From assembly GCA_021823385.1 (NCBI GenBank), contig JAKAOC010000096.1, positions 1-7,732 on the forward strand: DNA of 7,732 nt. Direction: 5' to 3'. Source of the DNA: Actinomycetes bacterium (GTDB lineage Bacteria > Actinomycetota > Acidimicrobiia > Acidimicrobiales > Acidimicrobiaceae). How positions within the stretch are numbered: the stretch's first letter is position 1; each line of letters begins with the position of its first letter. The position numbers and the translations under genes are program-made. Below, one piece after another: positions 1 through 5,633 of the stretch. The notes under the pieces were generated by a model, which was not told the DNA's origin, did not search any database, and was given only the letters and a program-made list of their open reading frames with translations.

Positions 1-1
1 G

Positions 2-454
2 TTCTCAGCGGTCGGCTCGTCCTATGAGCTGATGTCTCGCTGGCCTGTAGGCAGCCACGGCGGCACCTATGGTGGCAACCCGATTGGGGCGGCGGCGGCG
101 CTGGCTACCGTCGACGTGCTGACGGGAGAGGGATTCCTGGAGAACGTGCAGGCTCGGGGCCGCCAATTGATGGCGGGGCTGAACGAGCTAAAGGCTCAAT
201 ACTCCGTCATTGGAGATGTGCGCGGCCTCGGCATCATGATTGGATCGACGATCGTCGATCCGGCTACCGGCGCTCCGGACGGGGAACGCGTCAATCGCAT
301 CCTCGCGCATGGGCGCGAGCACGGCAGGCTGCTGCTCCTGAATGCCGGCACCTATAACAACGTCATCCGTTGGATGCCGCCGCTCATCGTGAGCGAGGAT
401 CAGATCGCCCAGGCTCTCGCGGCCTTCGAGGCGGCGATCAAGGCGACCATGTAG
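2..454 (+). CDS. gabT: Class III (PLP) aminotransferase, C-terminal part; probably 4-aminobutyrate aminotransferase
   Basis: The frame is open from base 2, so the gene starts outside the window and only its last 150 codons are seen; the ATG at 32 is internal. The fragment holds the class III small-domain signature: GGTYGGNP (residues about 20-27), whose Thr binds the PLP phosphate of the partner subunit, then DVRGLGIMIG (about 71-80), and a C-terminal IRWMPPLIVSEDQI (about 121-134) like the substrate-carboxylate segment of GABA and ornithine aminotransferases. The PLP lysine lies upstream of the window. GABA aminotransferase moves the amino group of GABA to 2-oxoglutarate, giving succinate semialdehyde and glutamate in the cytosol. 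The next gene, convergent with it, makes GABA from aminobutyraldehyde, which supports this substrate. Ornithine, lysine or beta-alanine aminotransferase remain possible. The family is certain; the substrate is inferred. A strong terminator follows 45 bp after the stop. Confidence 0.85.
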   Translation, partial: FSAVGSSYELMSRWPVGSHGGTYGGNPIGAAAALATVDVLTGEGFLENVQARGRQLMAGLNELKAQYSVIGDVRGLGIMIGSTIVDPATGAPDGERVNRILAHGREHGRLLLLNAGTYNNVIRWMPPLIVSEDQIAQALAAFEAAIKATM

Positions 455-498
455 CCGGAGACGGTGTGCAACGTCTTCTGTTCCCCTGGACAGAGAGG

Positions 499-530
499 AG
501 GGCCCGGGCATTGCCCGGGCCCTTTCCTTT
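499..530 (+). terminator. Intrinsic terminator after the aminotransferase gene
   Basis: A perfect 10-bp GC stem, gggcccgggc (500-509) with gcccgggccc (513-522), has a 3-nt loop (att). An A-T pair at 499/523 extends it, and the T-rich run tttccttt (523-530) follows. It sits 45 bp after the stop of the plus-strand gene, the classic arrangement for Rho-independent termination. On the minus strand no T run follows the stem, so its direction is plus. Confidence 0.88.
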
Positions 531-560
531 GGGGCGGGATTGGCGACGCGCGTCCCAAAT

Positions 561-600
561 GCCGAATGCCCGCCCCGGAAAGCCGGGGCGGGCATTCGGC
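561..600 (-). terminator. Long perfect hairpin between convergent genes; probable terminator of the minus-strand unit
   Basis: Arms 561-578 and 583-600 are perfectly complementary over 18 bp with a 4-nt loop (aaag). The hairpin begins 20 bp past the stop of the minus-strand aldehyde dehydrogenase gene. After it on the minus strand comes only atttggg, a weak T tract, and on the plus strand there is none. It may therefore act as a stem-only terminator, as a barrier that protects the 3' end of the mRNA, or in both directions. The structure is certain; the role is inferred from position. Confidence 0.7.
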
Positions 601-619
601 TAGCGTGCGGCAGCGCGGG

Positions 620-2056
620 CTAATCGCCGATGTAGCTCATGACGTGCTTGATGCGGGTATAGTCCTCGAAGCCGTACATGGAGAGGTCTTTCCCGTAACC
701 GGAGTGCTTGAAGCCTCCGTGGGGCATCTCGGCCACGATCGGGATGTGGGTGTTGATCCATACGGCGCCGAAGTTGAGGCCCTTGGCCATCCTCATTGCT
801 GTGCCGTGGTCTCGTGTCCACACCGAGGAGGCAAGGCCGTATTCGACGTCGTTCGCCCACCTAAGTGCCTCTGACTCGTCGGAGAACTTCTGGACCGTGA
901 TCACAGGGCCGAAGACTTCACTTTGGATGATCTCGTCAGTCTGGAGCAGGTCCGCCACCACCGTCGGCGTGAAGAAGTACCCTGCCGGTCCCTGCTGGAT
1001 CCCGCCGGTGTGCACCGTGGCATGGCTGGGGAGGCGCTCGACAAGGCCCTTCACTCTTGCCAGCTGGTTGGCATTGTTGAGCGGACCGAAGTCGGGCTCG
1101 TCCTTGGGCGCGCCGGTGCGGGTCGCTTTGGCTTGCTCGGTGAGGGCATCGACGAAGTCGCGGTGGATCTTGGGGCCGACCAGCACTCTGGAGGCCGCTG
1201 TGCAGTCCTGTCCGGCGTTGAAGAAGCCCGCGATAGCGATGCCTGCTGCGGCCTTCTCTATATCCGCGTCATCGAAGACGATCACCGGGGCGTTGCCGCC
1301 CAACTCGAGGTGCACCCGCTTCAGGTCCTTGGCCGCGTTGGTCGCCACCTCGATACCCGCACGCACGGATCCGGTGATGGAGACCATCTGTGGGACGGGA
1401 TCTGCGACCAGAGCGCGTCCGGTGTCGCGGTCACCGGTAACCACGTTGATCACCCCGGGCGGGAGGAACTCCTGCATCAATTTGGCCATGTAGATCATGG
1501 ACATCGGGGTGGTGTCGGACGGCTTCAGCACCATGGTGTTGCCAGCGGCCAAGGCCGGCGCCCACTTCCAGACCGCCATCATCATGGGGTAGTTCCAGGG
1601 GGTGACGGCGGCGCAGACGCCAATCGGTTCGCGGCGAATGAACGAGGTGTGATCCTTCATGTACTCGCCGGCGCTTTTACCCTCGATGTTGCGGGCTGCG
1701 GCAGCAAAGAAGCGGATCTGGTCCACCATCGGAGGGATTTCCTCCGAGAGCGTCAGGCTGATGGGCTTGCCGGTGTTCCGCGACTCGACGGCGACGAGTG
1801 CTTCCGCATTGGCCTCGATCGCGTCGGCGATGCGGAATAGAGCCAGCGAACGCTCAGATGGGGTCGTGTTCCCCCAGCCCTCGAAGGCGCGGGCCGCCGC
1901 GGCGGTGGCTGCGGCGATATCCTCGGCGCCAGACAATGCGGCGGTCGCGTAGACCTCACCGGTTGAGGGGTCGATAATGTCGGTGGTTGCGCCGGACTTT
2001 GCCGGGACCTCCTCGCCGTTGATGAAGTTGAGAGCTTGCGACTTGGTCTCGCTCAT
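620..2056 (-). CDS. patD: Gamma-aminobutyraldehyde dehydrogenase (NAD-dependent aldehyde dehydrogenase, PatD-like)
   Basis: A complete 478-aa aldehyde dehydrogenase of normal length. Visible features are PWN with the oxyanion-hole Asn155, VLKPS with cofactor-binding Lys178, the general base Glu251 in LELGG, the nucleophile Cys285 in AGQDC, and EVFGP at 380-384. The C-terminal stretch [15 protein letters not shown] (443-457) followed by [14 protein letters not shown] is, from memory, the hallmark of the PatD/1-pyrroline dehydrogenase group and not of succinate-semialdehyde dehydrogenases. The expected reaction is oxidation of 4-aminobutanal (in equilibrium with 1-pyrroline) to GABA in the cytosol; 3-aminopropanal and betaine aldehyde are common side or alternative substrates. 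The ATG start at 2056 is supported by AAGGAG (complement of 2062-2067) 5 nt upstream. It lies 128 bp downstream of the saccharopine-dehydrogenase-like gene on the same strand and is probably cotranscribed with it. The aminotransferase that would make its substrate is on the other side of the divergent promoter region. Confidence 0.9.
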   Translation of the reverse strand: MSETKSQALNFINGEEVPAKSGATTDIIDPSTGEVYATAALSGAEDIAAATAAAARAFEGWGNTTPSERSLALFRIADAIEANAEALVAVESRNTGKPISLTLSEEIPPMVDQIRFFAAAARNIEGKSAGEYMKDHTSFIRREPIGVCAAVTPWNYPMMMAVWKWAPALAAGNTMVLKPSDTTPMSMIYMAKLMQEFLPPGVINVVTGDRDTGRALVADPVPQMVSITGSVRAGIEVATNAAKDLKRVHLELGGNAPVIVFDDADIEKAAAGIAIAGFFNAGQDCTAASRVLVGPKIHRDFVDALTEQAKATRTGAPKDEPDFGPLNNANQLARVKGLVERLPSHATVHTGGIQQGPAGYFFTPTVVADLLQTDEIIQSEVFGPVITVQKFSDESEALRWANDVEYGLASSVWTRDHGTAMRMAKGLNFGAVWINTHIPIVAEMPHGGFKHSGYGKDLSMYGFEDYTRIKHVMSYIGD

Positions 2057-2061
2057 GTGAA

Positions 2062-2067
2062 CTCCTT
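2062..2067 (-). promoter_or_regulatory. Ribosome binding site of the aldehyde dehydrogenase gene
   Basis: The minus strand reads AAGGAG, 5 nt before the ATG at 2056. It is the only textbook-quality Shine-Dalgarno sequence in the window and fixes the start codon. Confidence 0.85.
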
Positions 2068-2184
2068 GCTCAGTTTGCGGTCTTCAGATTGTCGCATGTT
2101 GTTGCGGGCCACGTGACGGGAGGCACACTGAATCTCCCGGTCCCGATTGGATTCCGCCACAAATGCGCCTTTGCTAATTATTGC

Positions 2185-3399
2185 TCAGACCTGCTCTTCG
2201 CGGATCCCATAGGGGGATCCATGCGCGACGAGCGCGTCCAGGAACGGGTCGGGGTCGAAGGCCTCCGGCCCGAGCACGCCGGTGCCCGACCAGGTTCCGG
2301 AGGCGAGCAGCTCGAGTGCGATGACCGGGTTGATGGCGGTCTGCCACACAACCGCCTGGGATCCCCACTCGGCCATCGTCTCCGAGTTGTCGACGACGTG
2401 ATACAAGTACACGGCCCTGGCCTCACCCTCCTTGGAGAGTCCCTTGACCAGCGTCCCGGCGCAGGTCTTGCCACTCATGAGTGGTCCGAGCTTGGCCGGG
2501 TCGGGGAGGGCGGCGGCAAGCACGTCGCGTGGCGCGACGCGCACCTTGCCGACCTCGATCTGTTTGGTGGAGTCGAGGCCCAGCTTGTGGAGAGTCTTGA
2601 GGACTCCGATGAACTCGTCGCCAAGGCCGTATTTGAACGTGACCAGGCCGGCGTCGATCCAGCGGGGGATGAGAGCCACCTCTTCGTGCTCGACGTTGAC
2701 GCACTCGAGCGGCCCGATACCCTCCGGGAAGTCGAAAACCTCCCCGCCGCTGAAAGGCTCGGTCACGTACCAGCCCTTTCCTTTCTCGTAAACGAGAGGC
2801 GGGTTCAGGCACTCTTCGATGGTCGTCCAGATCGAGAAAGTCGGGGCGAAGCTGTATCCATCGACGGTCAGGTTGGCTCCGTCCCGGATCCCGATCTCGT
2901 CGATCCGGCTGAAGAGGTGTTTTTGTGCATAGGCCGCAAAGACGTCGCTCAGCCCTGGTTCAACACCCATCCCAACCAGCGCCAGGAGGCCCTTGGCCTT
3001 CCATTCAGGGTCCCGGCCAAACTGGTAATCACCTAGCATCACGCCCGTCTTGGTGTACGGGTCATGGGCATTCGGCTTAGAGAGCGACATGGCCATGTCG
3101 AGATAGTTGCAGCCCACTTGGAACGAGGCGTCGAAGATCGGCTCGACAAACCGGGGGTCGCAGGCGTTCAATATGGCGTCGGGCTTGAAGGCCGAAGCCA
3201 GCTCTTTGATGGAGTCGATTGACGAGGCATCGACTTTCGCACCCGTGACTTCAACGTTCCCCGGGGCCGCTGCTGCGACCGCCCGCGCCTTCAGCTCATC
3301 CACATCGGCGACGCAGATTGCCGAGAACGCCTTGGACCGGGCCGCGATCTTGACTGCCGCTTCGCCAACCCCTCCTGCGCCAATAATCAGAACTCGCAT
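2185..3399 (-). CDS. Saccharopine-dehydrogenase-like oxidoreductase, substrate unknown (possibly a polyamine derivative)
   Basis: A 404-aa protein starting MRVLIIGAGGVG, a Rossmann nucleotide-binding loop (GAGGVG at 7-12). Acidic residues Asp32 and Asp34 end the second strand, which favours NAD(H) over NADP(H). The middle motif GMGVEPGLSDVFAAYA (143-158) matches the GxxPGxxD-type segment of the saccharopine dehydrogenase/carboxynorspermidine dehydrogenase superfamily, and the length fits. Members reversibly join an amine and a keto or aldehyde compound as a secondary amine. No lysine-saccharopine gene is nearby; the neighbours are diamine-degradation genes, so a polyamine-linked substrate is likelier than lysine. 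The frame is open up to an ATG at 3498, but those 33 codons are Arg/Cys-rich and unlike a Rossmann N-terminus, so the ATG at 3399 is preferred although its ribosome binding site is weak (AGGGAAG about 13 nt upstream). It is transcribed divergently from the Lrp/AsnC gene and heads a two-gene unit with the aldehyde dehydrogenase. Confidence 0.85.
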   Translation of the reverse strand: MRVLIIGAGGVGEAAVKIAARSKAFSAICVADVDELKARAVAAAAPGNVEVTGAKVDASSIDSIKELASAFKPDAILNACDPRFVEPIFDASFQVGCNYLDMAMSLSKPNAHDPYTKTGVMLGDYQFGRDPEWKAKGLLALVGMGVEPGLSDVFAAYAQKHLFSRIDEIGIRDGANLTVDGYSFAPTFSIWTTIEECLNPPLVYEKGKGWYVTEPFSGGEVFDFPEGIGPLECVNVEHEEVALIPRWIDAGLVTFKYGLGDEFIGVLKTLHKLGLDSTKQIEVGKVRVAPRDVLAAALPDPAKLGPLMSGKTCAGTLVKGLSKEGEARAVYLYHVVDNSETMAEWGSQAVVWQTAINPVIALELLASGTWSGTGVLGPEAFDPDPFLDALVAHGSPYGIREEQV

Positions 3400-3515
3400 A
3401 GAAACCCGGGTTGCTTCCCTCTCGTTTACCTGTGCGCACCTACACCTCGCGCCGCGGAAGCCCACTCTAAGGCAATCGCGAGCCCGCGCGCGCGTCATTC
3501 GAGGGAAATCGCAAG

Positions 3516-3544
3516 ATTATGGCCCAAGGAATTCGGATTCACCA
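3516..3544 (-). promoter_or_regulatory. Candidate sigma70-type promoter for the saccharopine-dehydrogenase-like/aldehyde dehydrogenase unit
   Basis: Read on the minus strand: -10 CATAAT (complement of 3516-3521, five of six consensus bases), 17-nt spacer, -35 TGGTGA (complement of 3539-3544, weak). The start site would fall near 3509, about 110 nt before the chosen ATG. The -35 box lies inside the interrupted palindrome at 3531-3558. The prediction is from pattern only. Confidence 0.4.
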
Positions 3545-3572
3545 GAATGTGGCCGAATGAATTGCATGAATT
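3529..3572. promoter_or_regulatory. Candidate operator: interrupted palindrome plus repeated TGAATT
   Basis: The arm attcggattc (3531-3540), spacer acca and gaat (3545-3548), then gtgg, then ccgaat (3553-3558) form a dyad whose right half is split by 4 bases. Next to it TGAATT occurs twice (3558-3563 and 3567-3572), 9 bp apart, giving AATT-N5-AATT symmetry. The block is AT-rich in a GC-rich region and lies between the two opposed promoter candidates. Lrp/AsnC proteins bind degenerate AT-rich dyads, often several in a row, and usually control their own divergent promoter, so the adjacent regulator is the obvious candidate to bind here. That link is inference. Confidence 0.45.
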
Positions 3573-3590
3573 AGTTGTTGGGGCTAGTAT
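3562..3590 (+). promoter_or_regulatory. Candidate sigma70-type promoter for the Lrp/aminotransferase/ligase operon
   Basis: TTGCAT (3562-3567) and TAGTAT (3585-3590), each four of six consensus bases, are separated by 17 nt. Transcription would start near 3597, giving a leader of about 190 nt before the chosen regulator start. The -35 box overlaps the second TGAATT repeat, so a protein bound there would block this promoter. Confidence 0.4.
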
Positions 3591-3611
3591 TTCAGCTAAA
3601 TTGCACTGCTC

Positions 3612-3663
3612 GGGGGGCAATGGGCGACGGCGCAAAGCGTCGTTGGTGGGGCGAACTGGGGGG
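3612..3663 (+). other. G-run-rich leader segment with a small hairpin (possible G-quadruplex)
   Basis: Four G runs occur on the plus strand: 3612-3617 (six), 3622-3624 (three), 3648-3651 (four) and 3658-3663 (six). The long middle loop itself contains the inverted repeat cgacg/cgtcg (3625-3629 and 3638-3642). The runs lie in the predicted untranslated leader of the Lrp operon, so they would be in the mRNA. The long loop makes this a non-canonical quadruplex candidate. Confidence 0.3.
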
Positions 3664-3736
3664 CCGATCCGCATGATCAACGAAATCGGTGGACCAAATG
3701 GAAAAGGATAGGGCACTACGCCCGCTGCGCGGAGGA

Positions 3737-3761
3737 GGCGGCAGCATCGCGCTGCGCCGCC
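3737..3761 (+). other. Stem-loop just upstream of the regulator's ribosome binding site
   Basis: The arms ggcggcagc (3737-3745) and gctg plus ccgcc (3751-3754, 3757-3761) pair over 9 bp with a 2-nt bulge and a 5-nt loop. The structure ends 9 nt before the AAGGGG at 3771. There is no T run after it, so it is not an intrinsic terminator. It could affect access to the regulator's start. Confidence 0.35.
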
Positions 3762-3787
3762 ACTTTGGGCAAGGGGATGATCGGCAG

Positions 3788-4237
3788 GTGGTGAACCTGG
3801 ACGAAAAGTCCAAAGCGCTGATAGAGCTGCTGCAGAAGGACGGGCGTAGTTCCTATGCCGCCCTGGCGAAGGACGTCGGCCTATCTGAGGCGGCCGTCCG
3901 TCAGCGGGTCCAGCGCTTGATCGACCAAGGCGTGATGCAGATAGTGGCGGTGACCGATCCACTCTCGACGGGGTTCCTGCGCCAGGCGATGCTGGGCATA
4001 AAGGCCACCGGTGACCTGAGGACGGTGGCCGAGGCGATCACCAGGTTCGAAGAAGTGGATTACGTCGTGATCTGCGCAGGGCGCTACGACCTGCTGGCCG
4101 AGGTGGTGTGCGAGAACGACTCGCACCTGTTGCAGCTTCTGAACGAGGGCCTGCGCAAGGTCGACGGAGTGACCGACGTCGAGACATTTGTTTATCTGAG
4201 ACTTGAGAAGCAGACATATTCATGGGGTACAAGATGA
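3788..4237 (+). CDS. Lrp/AsnC-family transcriptional regulator
   Basis: A 149-aa protein of normal family length. An N-terminal winged helix-turn-helix covers about residues 4-50, opening with LDEKSKALIELLQKDGR and with recognition helix SEAAVRQRVQRL (33-44). A C-terminal RAM effector-binding and oligomerisation domain covers about 66-140 and includes CAGRYDLLAEVVCE (96-109); the C-terminus is YSWGTR. It probably senses an amino acid or amine and controls this divergon and itself. The frame is open from a GTG at 3689, but family proteins begin at the VNLDE position, so the GTG at 3788 was chosen, with AAGGGG (3771-3776) 11 nt upstream; the adjacent GTG at 3791 is equally possible. The upstream 33 residues (Arg- and Gly-rich) resemble no family domain. 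It overlaps the next gene by 4 bp, so the regulator and aminotransferase are made together. Confidence 0.92.
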   Translation: MVNLDEKSKALIELLQKDGRSSYAALAKDVGLSEAAVRQRVQRLIDQGVMQIVAVTDPLSTGFLRQAMLGIKATGDLRTVAEAITRFEEVDYVVICAGRYDLLAEVVCENDSHLLQLLNEGLRKVDGVTDVETFVYLRLEKQTYSWGTR

Positions 4238-5622
4238 CTGATTACACAGACCAGGAAAATTTCGATTCTGCCCGATTGGGCAAGTTGGCGCGAAGGCACC
4301 TTTGGATGCACTTCACGCGGCTGTCCTCGTATGCCGACGCAGACGTGCCGATCATGGTTCGTGGTGAGGGGCCCTATGTCTGGGACTCGAAGGGCAAGCG
4401 CTACCTGGACGGCCTAGCGGGGCTGTTCGTAGTGCAGGCCGGGCATGGCCGCACGGAGCTTGCGCAGGCGGCGGCCAAGCAGGCCAGCGAACTGGCGTAT
4501 TTCCCTCTCTGGAGCTATGCGCACGCTCCGGCCGTGGAATTGGCGGAGAGGCTGGCGTCCTTGACGCCCGGCGACTTGAACCGTATCTTTTTCACCACCG
4601 GTGGAGGCGAGGCGGTCGAGTCCGCCTTCAAGCTGGCAAGGCAGTACTTCAAGCTGGTGGGCAAGCCGTCGAAGACCAAGGTCATCTCGCGCAGCCTCGC
4701 TTACCACGGCACCACGATGGGCGCACTGTCGATCACCGGCCTGCCTGGTATCAAGGAACCCTTCGAGCCACTCGTTCCGGGCACCTTCAAGGTTGCCAAC
4801 ACCAACCGCTATCGCTGCCCCGACTGCTCTCACCAGGATGCGTGCACTCTTCACTGCGCCGACGACATCGAGAGAATGATCAACTACGAGGGTGCCGATA
4901 CCGTCGCCGCCGTCTTTTTGGAGCCCGTGCAAAATTCCGGCGGGTGTTTCACGCCACCCGACGGCTATTTCCAGCGGGTGCGCCAAATATGCGACAAGTA
5001 CGACGTCCTGCTTGTCTCTGACGAGGTGATTTGCGCCTTCGGAAGGCTCGGCCACTATTTCGGCTCCCAGCGCTACGGATACCAGCCGGACATGATCACC
5101 GTCGCCAAGGGCATGACCTCGGGCTATTCGCCTATCGGTGCGCTGATCGCCTCCGATCGGCTGGTGGAGCCGTTCCTCAAGGAGACCAACACCTTCCTGC
5201 ACGGGTACACCTTCGCGGGGCACCCGGTATCGGCGGCCGTCGCTCTGGCCAACCTCGACATCTTCGAGCGCGAGAACCTGCTTGGGCACGTCCAGCAAAA
5301 TGAGGCGGCATTCCGCTCGCGGCTCGATTCACTCCTGGATCTGCCGATCGTCGGCGAGGTGCGCGGGGCTGGTTACTTTTACGGCATCGAACTGGTGAAG
5401 GACAAGGCAACCCGCGAGACCTTCAGCGATGACGAGTCTGAGCGCTTGCTCCGCGGATTGCTCACCCCCCGCCTCTTCGAAGAGGGGCTGATCTGCCGGG
5501 CCGACGACCGGGGAGATCCCGTCATCCAGCTGTCTCCGCCCTTGGTCGCGGGCGTGGAGCAGTTCGACGAGATCGTAGGCATCCTGCGGATGGTGCTCGA
5601 CGAGGCGTATCGAGAGCTTTAG
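4234..5622 (+). CDS. Class III (PLP) aminotransferase, probably diamine/putrescine (or beta-alanine) aminotransferase
   Basis: A complete 462-aa class III aminotransferase of normal length. Visible features: TTGGGEAVE (121-129) around the PLP phosphate site, YHGTT (157-161), Glu230 in FLEP, the pyridine-nitrogen Asp263 in SDEVICAFGR, the PLP Schiff-base Lys292 in VAKGMTSGYSP, and YTFAGHPV (325-332) with the phosphate-binding Thr. The N-terminal HLWMHFTR and GLAGLFVVQAGHGR match the omega-amino-acid/polyamine aminotransferase branch. It would move a terminal amino group to pyruvate or 2-oxoglutarate, making an aminoaldehyde for the aldehyde dehydrogenase across the divergent promoter. The ATG at 4234 overlaps the regulator stop (ATGA), with GGGG at 4224-4227 six nt upstream; an ATG at 4222 would add four residues. 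Oddity: four cysteines (195, 198, 204, 208) form C-x2-C-x5-C-x3-C in an otherwise variable loop. Substrate is not settled: putrescine, 1,3-diaminopropane, cadaverine and beta-alanine are all possible. Confidence 0.9.
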   Translation: MTDYTDQENFDSARLGKLARRHLWMHFTRLSSYADADVPIMVRGEGPYVWDSKGKRYLDGLAGLFVVQAGHGRTELAQAAAKQASELAYFPLWSYAHAPAVELAERLASLTPGDLNRIFFTTGGGEAVESAFKLARQYFKLVGKPSKTKVISRSLAYHGTTMGALSITGLPGIKEPFEPLVPGTFKVANTNRYRCPDCSHQDACTLHCADDIERMINYEGADTVAAVFLEPVQNSGGCFTPPDGYFQRVRQICDKYDVLLVSDEVICAFGRLGHYFGSQRYGYQPDMITVAKGMTSGYSPIGALIASDRLVEPFLKETNTFLHGYTFAGHPVSAAVALANLDIFERENLLGHVQQNEAAFRSRLDSLLDLPIVGEVRGAGYFYGIELVKDKATRETFSDDESERLLRGLLTPRLFEEGLICRADDRGDPVIQLSPPLVAGVEQFDEIVGILRMVLDEAYREL

Positions 5623-5633
5623 CCTGAGAGGTC

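Noticed and set aside
620..1840. Long plus-strand open frames opposite the aldehyde dehydrogenase gene (for example 708-1493 and 923-1840)
   Set aside because: They lie entirely antisense to a gene with clear catalytic motifs, show no recognisable domain, and are expected in GC-rich DNA.
2089..3036. A 315-codon plus-strand open frame opposite the saccharopine-dehydrogenase-like gene
   Set aside because: The opposite strand has the Rossmann loop and family motifs throughout; this frame has low-complexity, domain-free sequence typical of an antisense shadow.
3485..3494. Alternating (CG)5 tract, possible Z-DNA or repeat
   Set aside because: Ten bases of alternating CG are expected by chance in such GC-rich DNA, and nothing else marks the site.
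3400..3498. N-terminal extension of the saccharopine-dehydrogenase-like protein from an ATG at 3498
   Set aside because: The 33 residues are Arg/Cys-rich, resemble no signal peptide, and precede a beta strand that normally starts the protein; the candidate transcription start is only about 11 nt upstream of that ATG.
3723..3757. Direct repeat cgctgcgc (3723-3730 and 3750-3757)
   Set aside because: An 8-bp GC-rich repeat close by is likely chance; the second copy is better explained as part of the stem-loop at 3737-3761.
4414..5298. A 294-codon minus-strand open frame opposite the aminotransferase
   Set aside because: It is antisense to an enzyme with every PLP-site residue in place, and has no ribosome binding site or family match that I can see.
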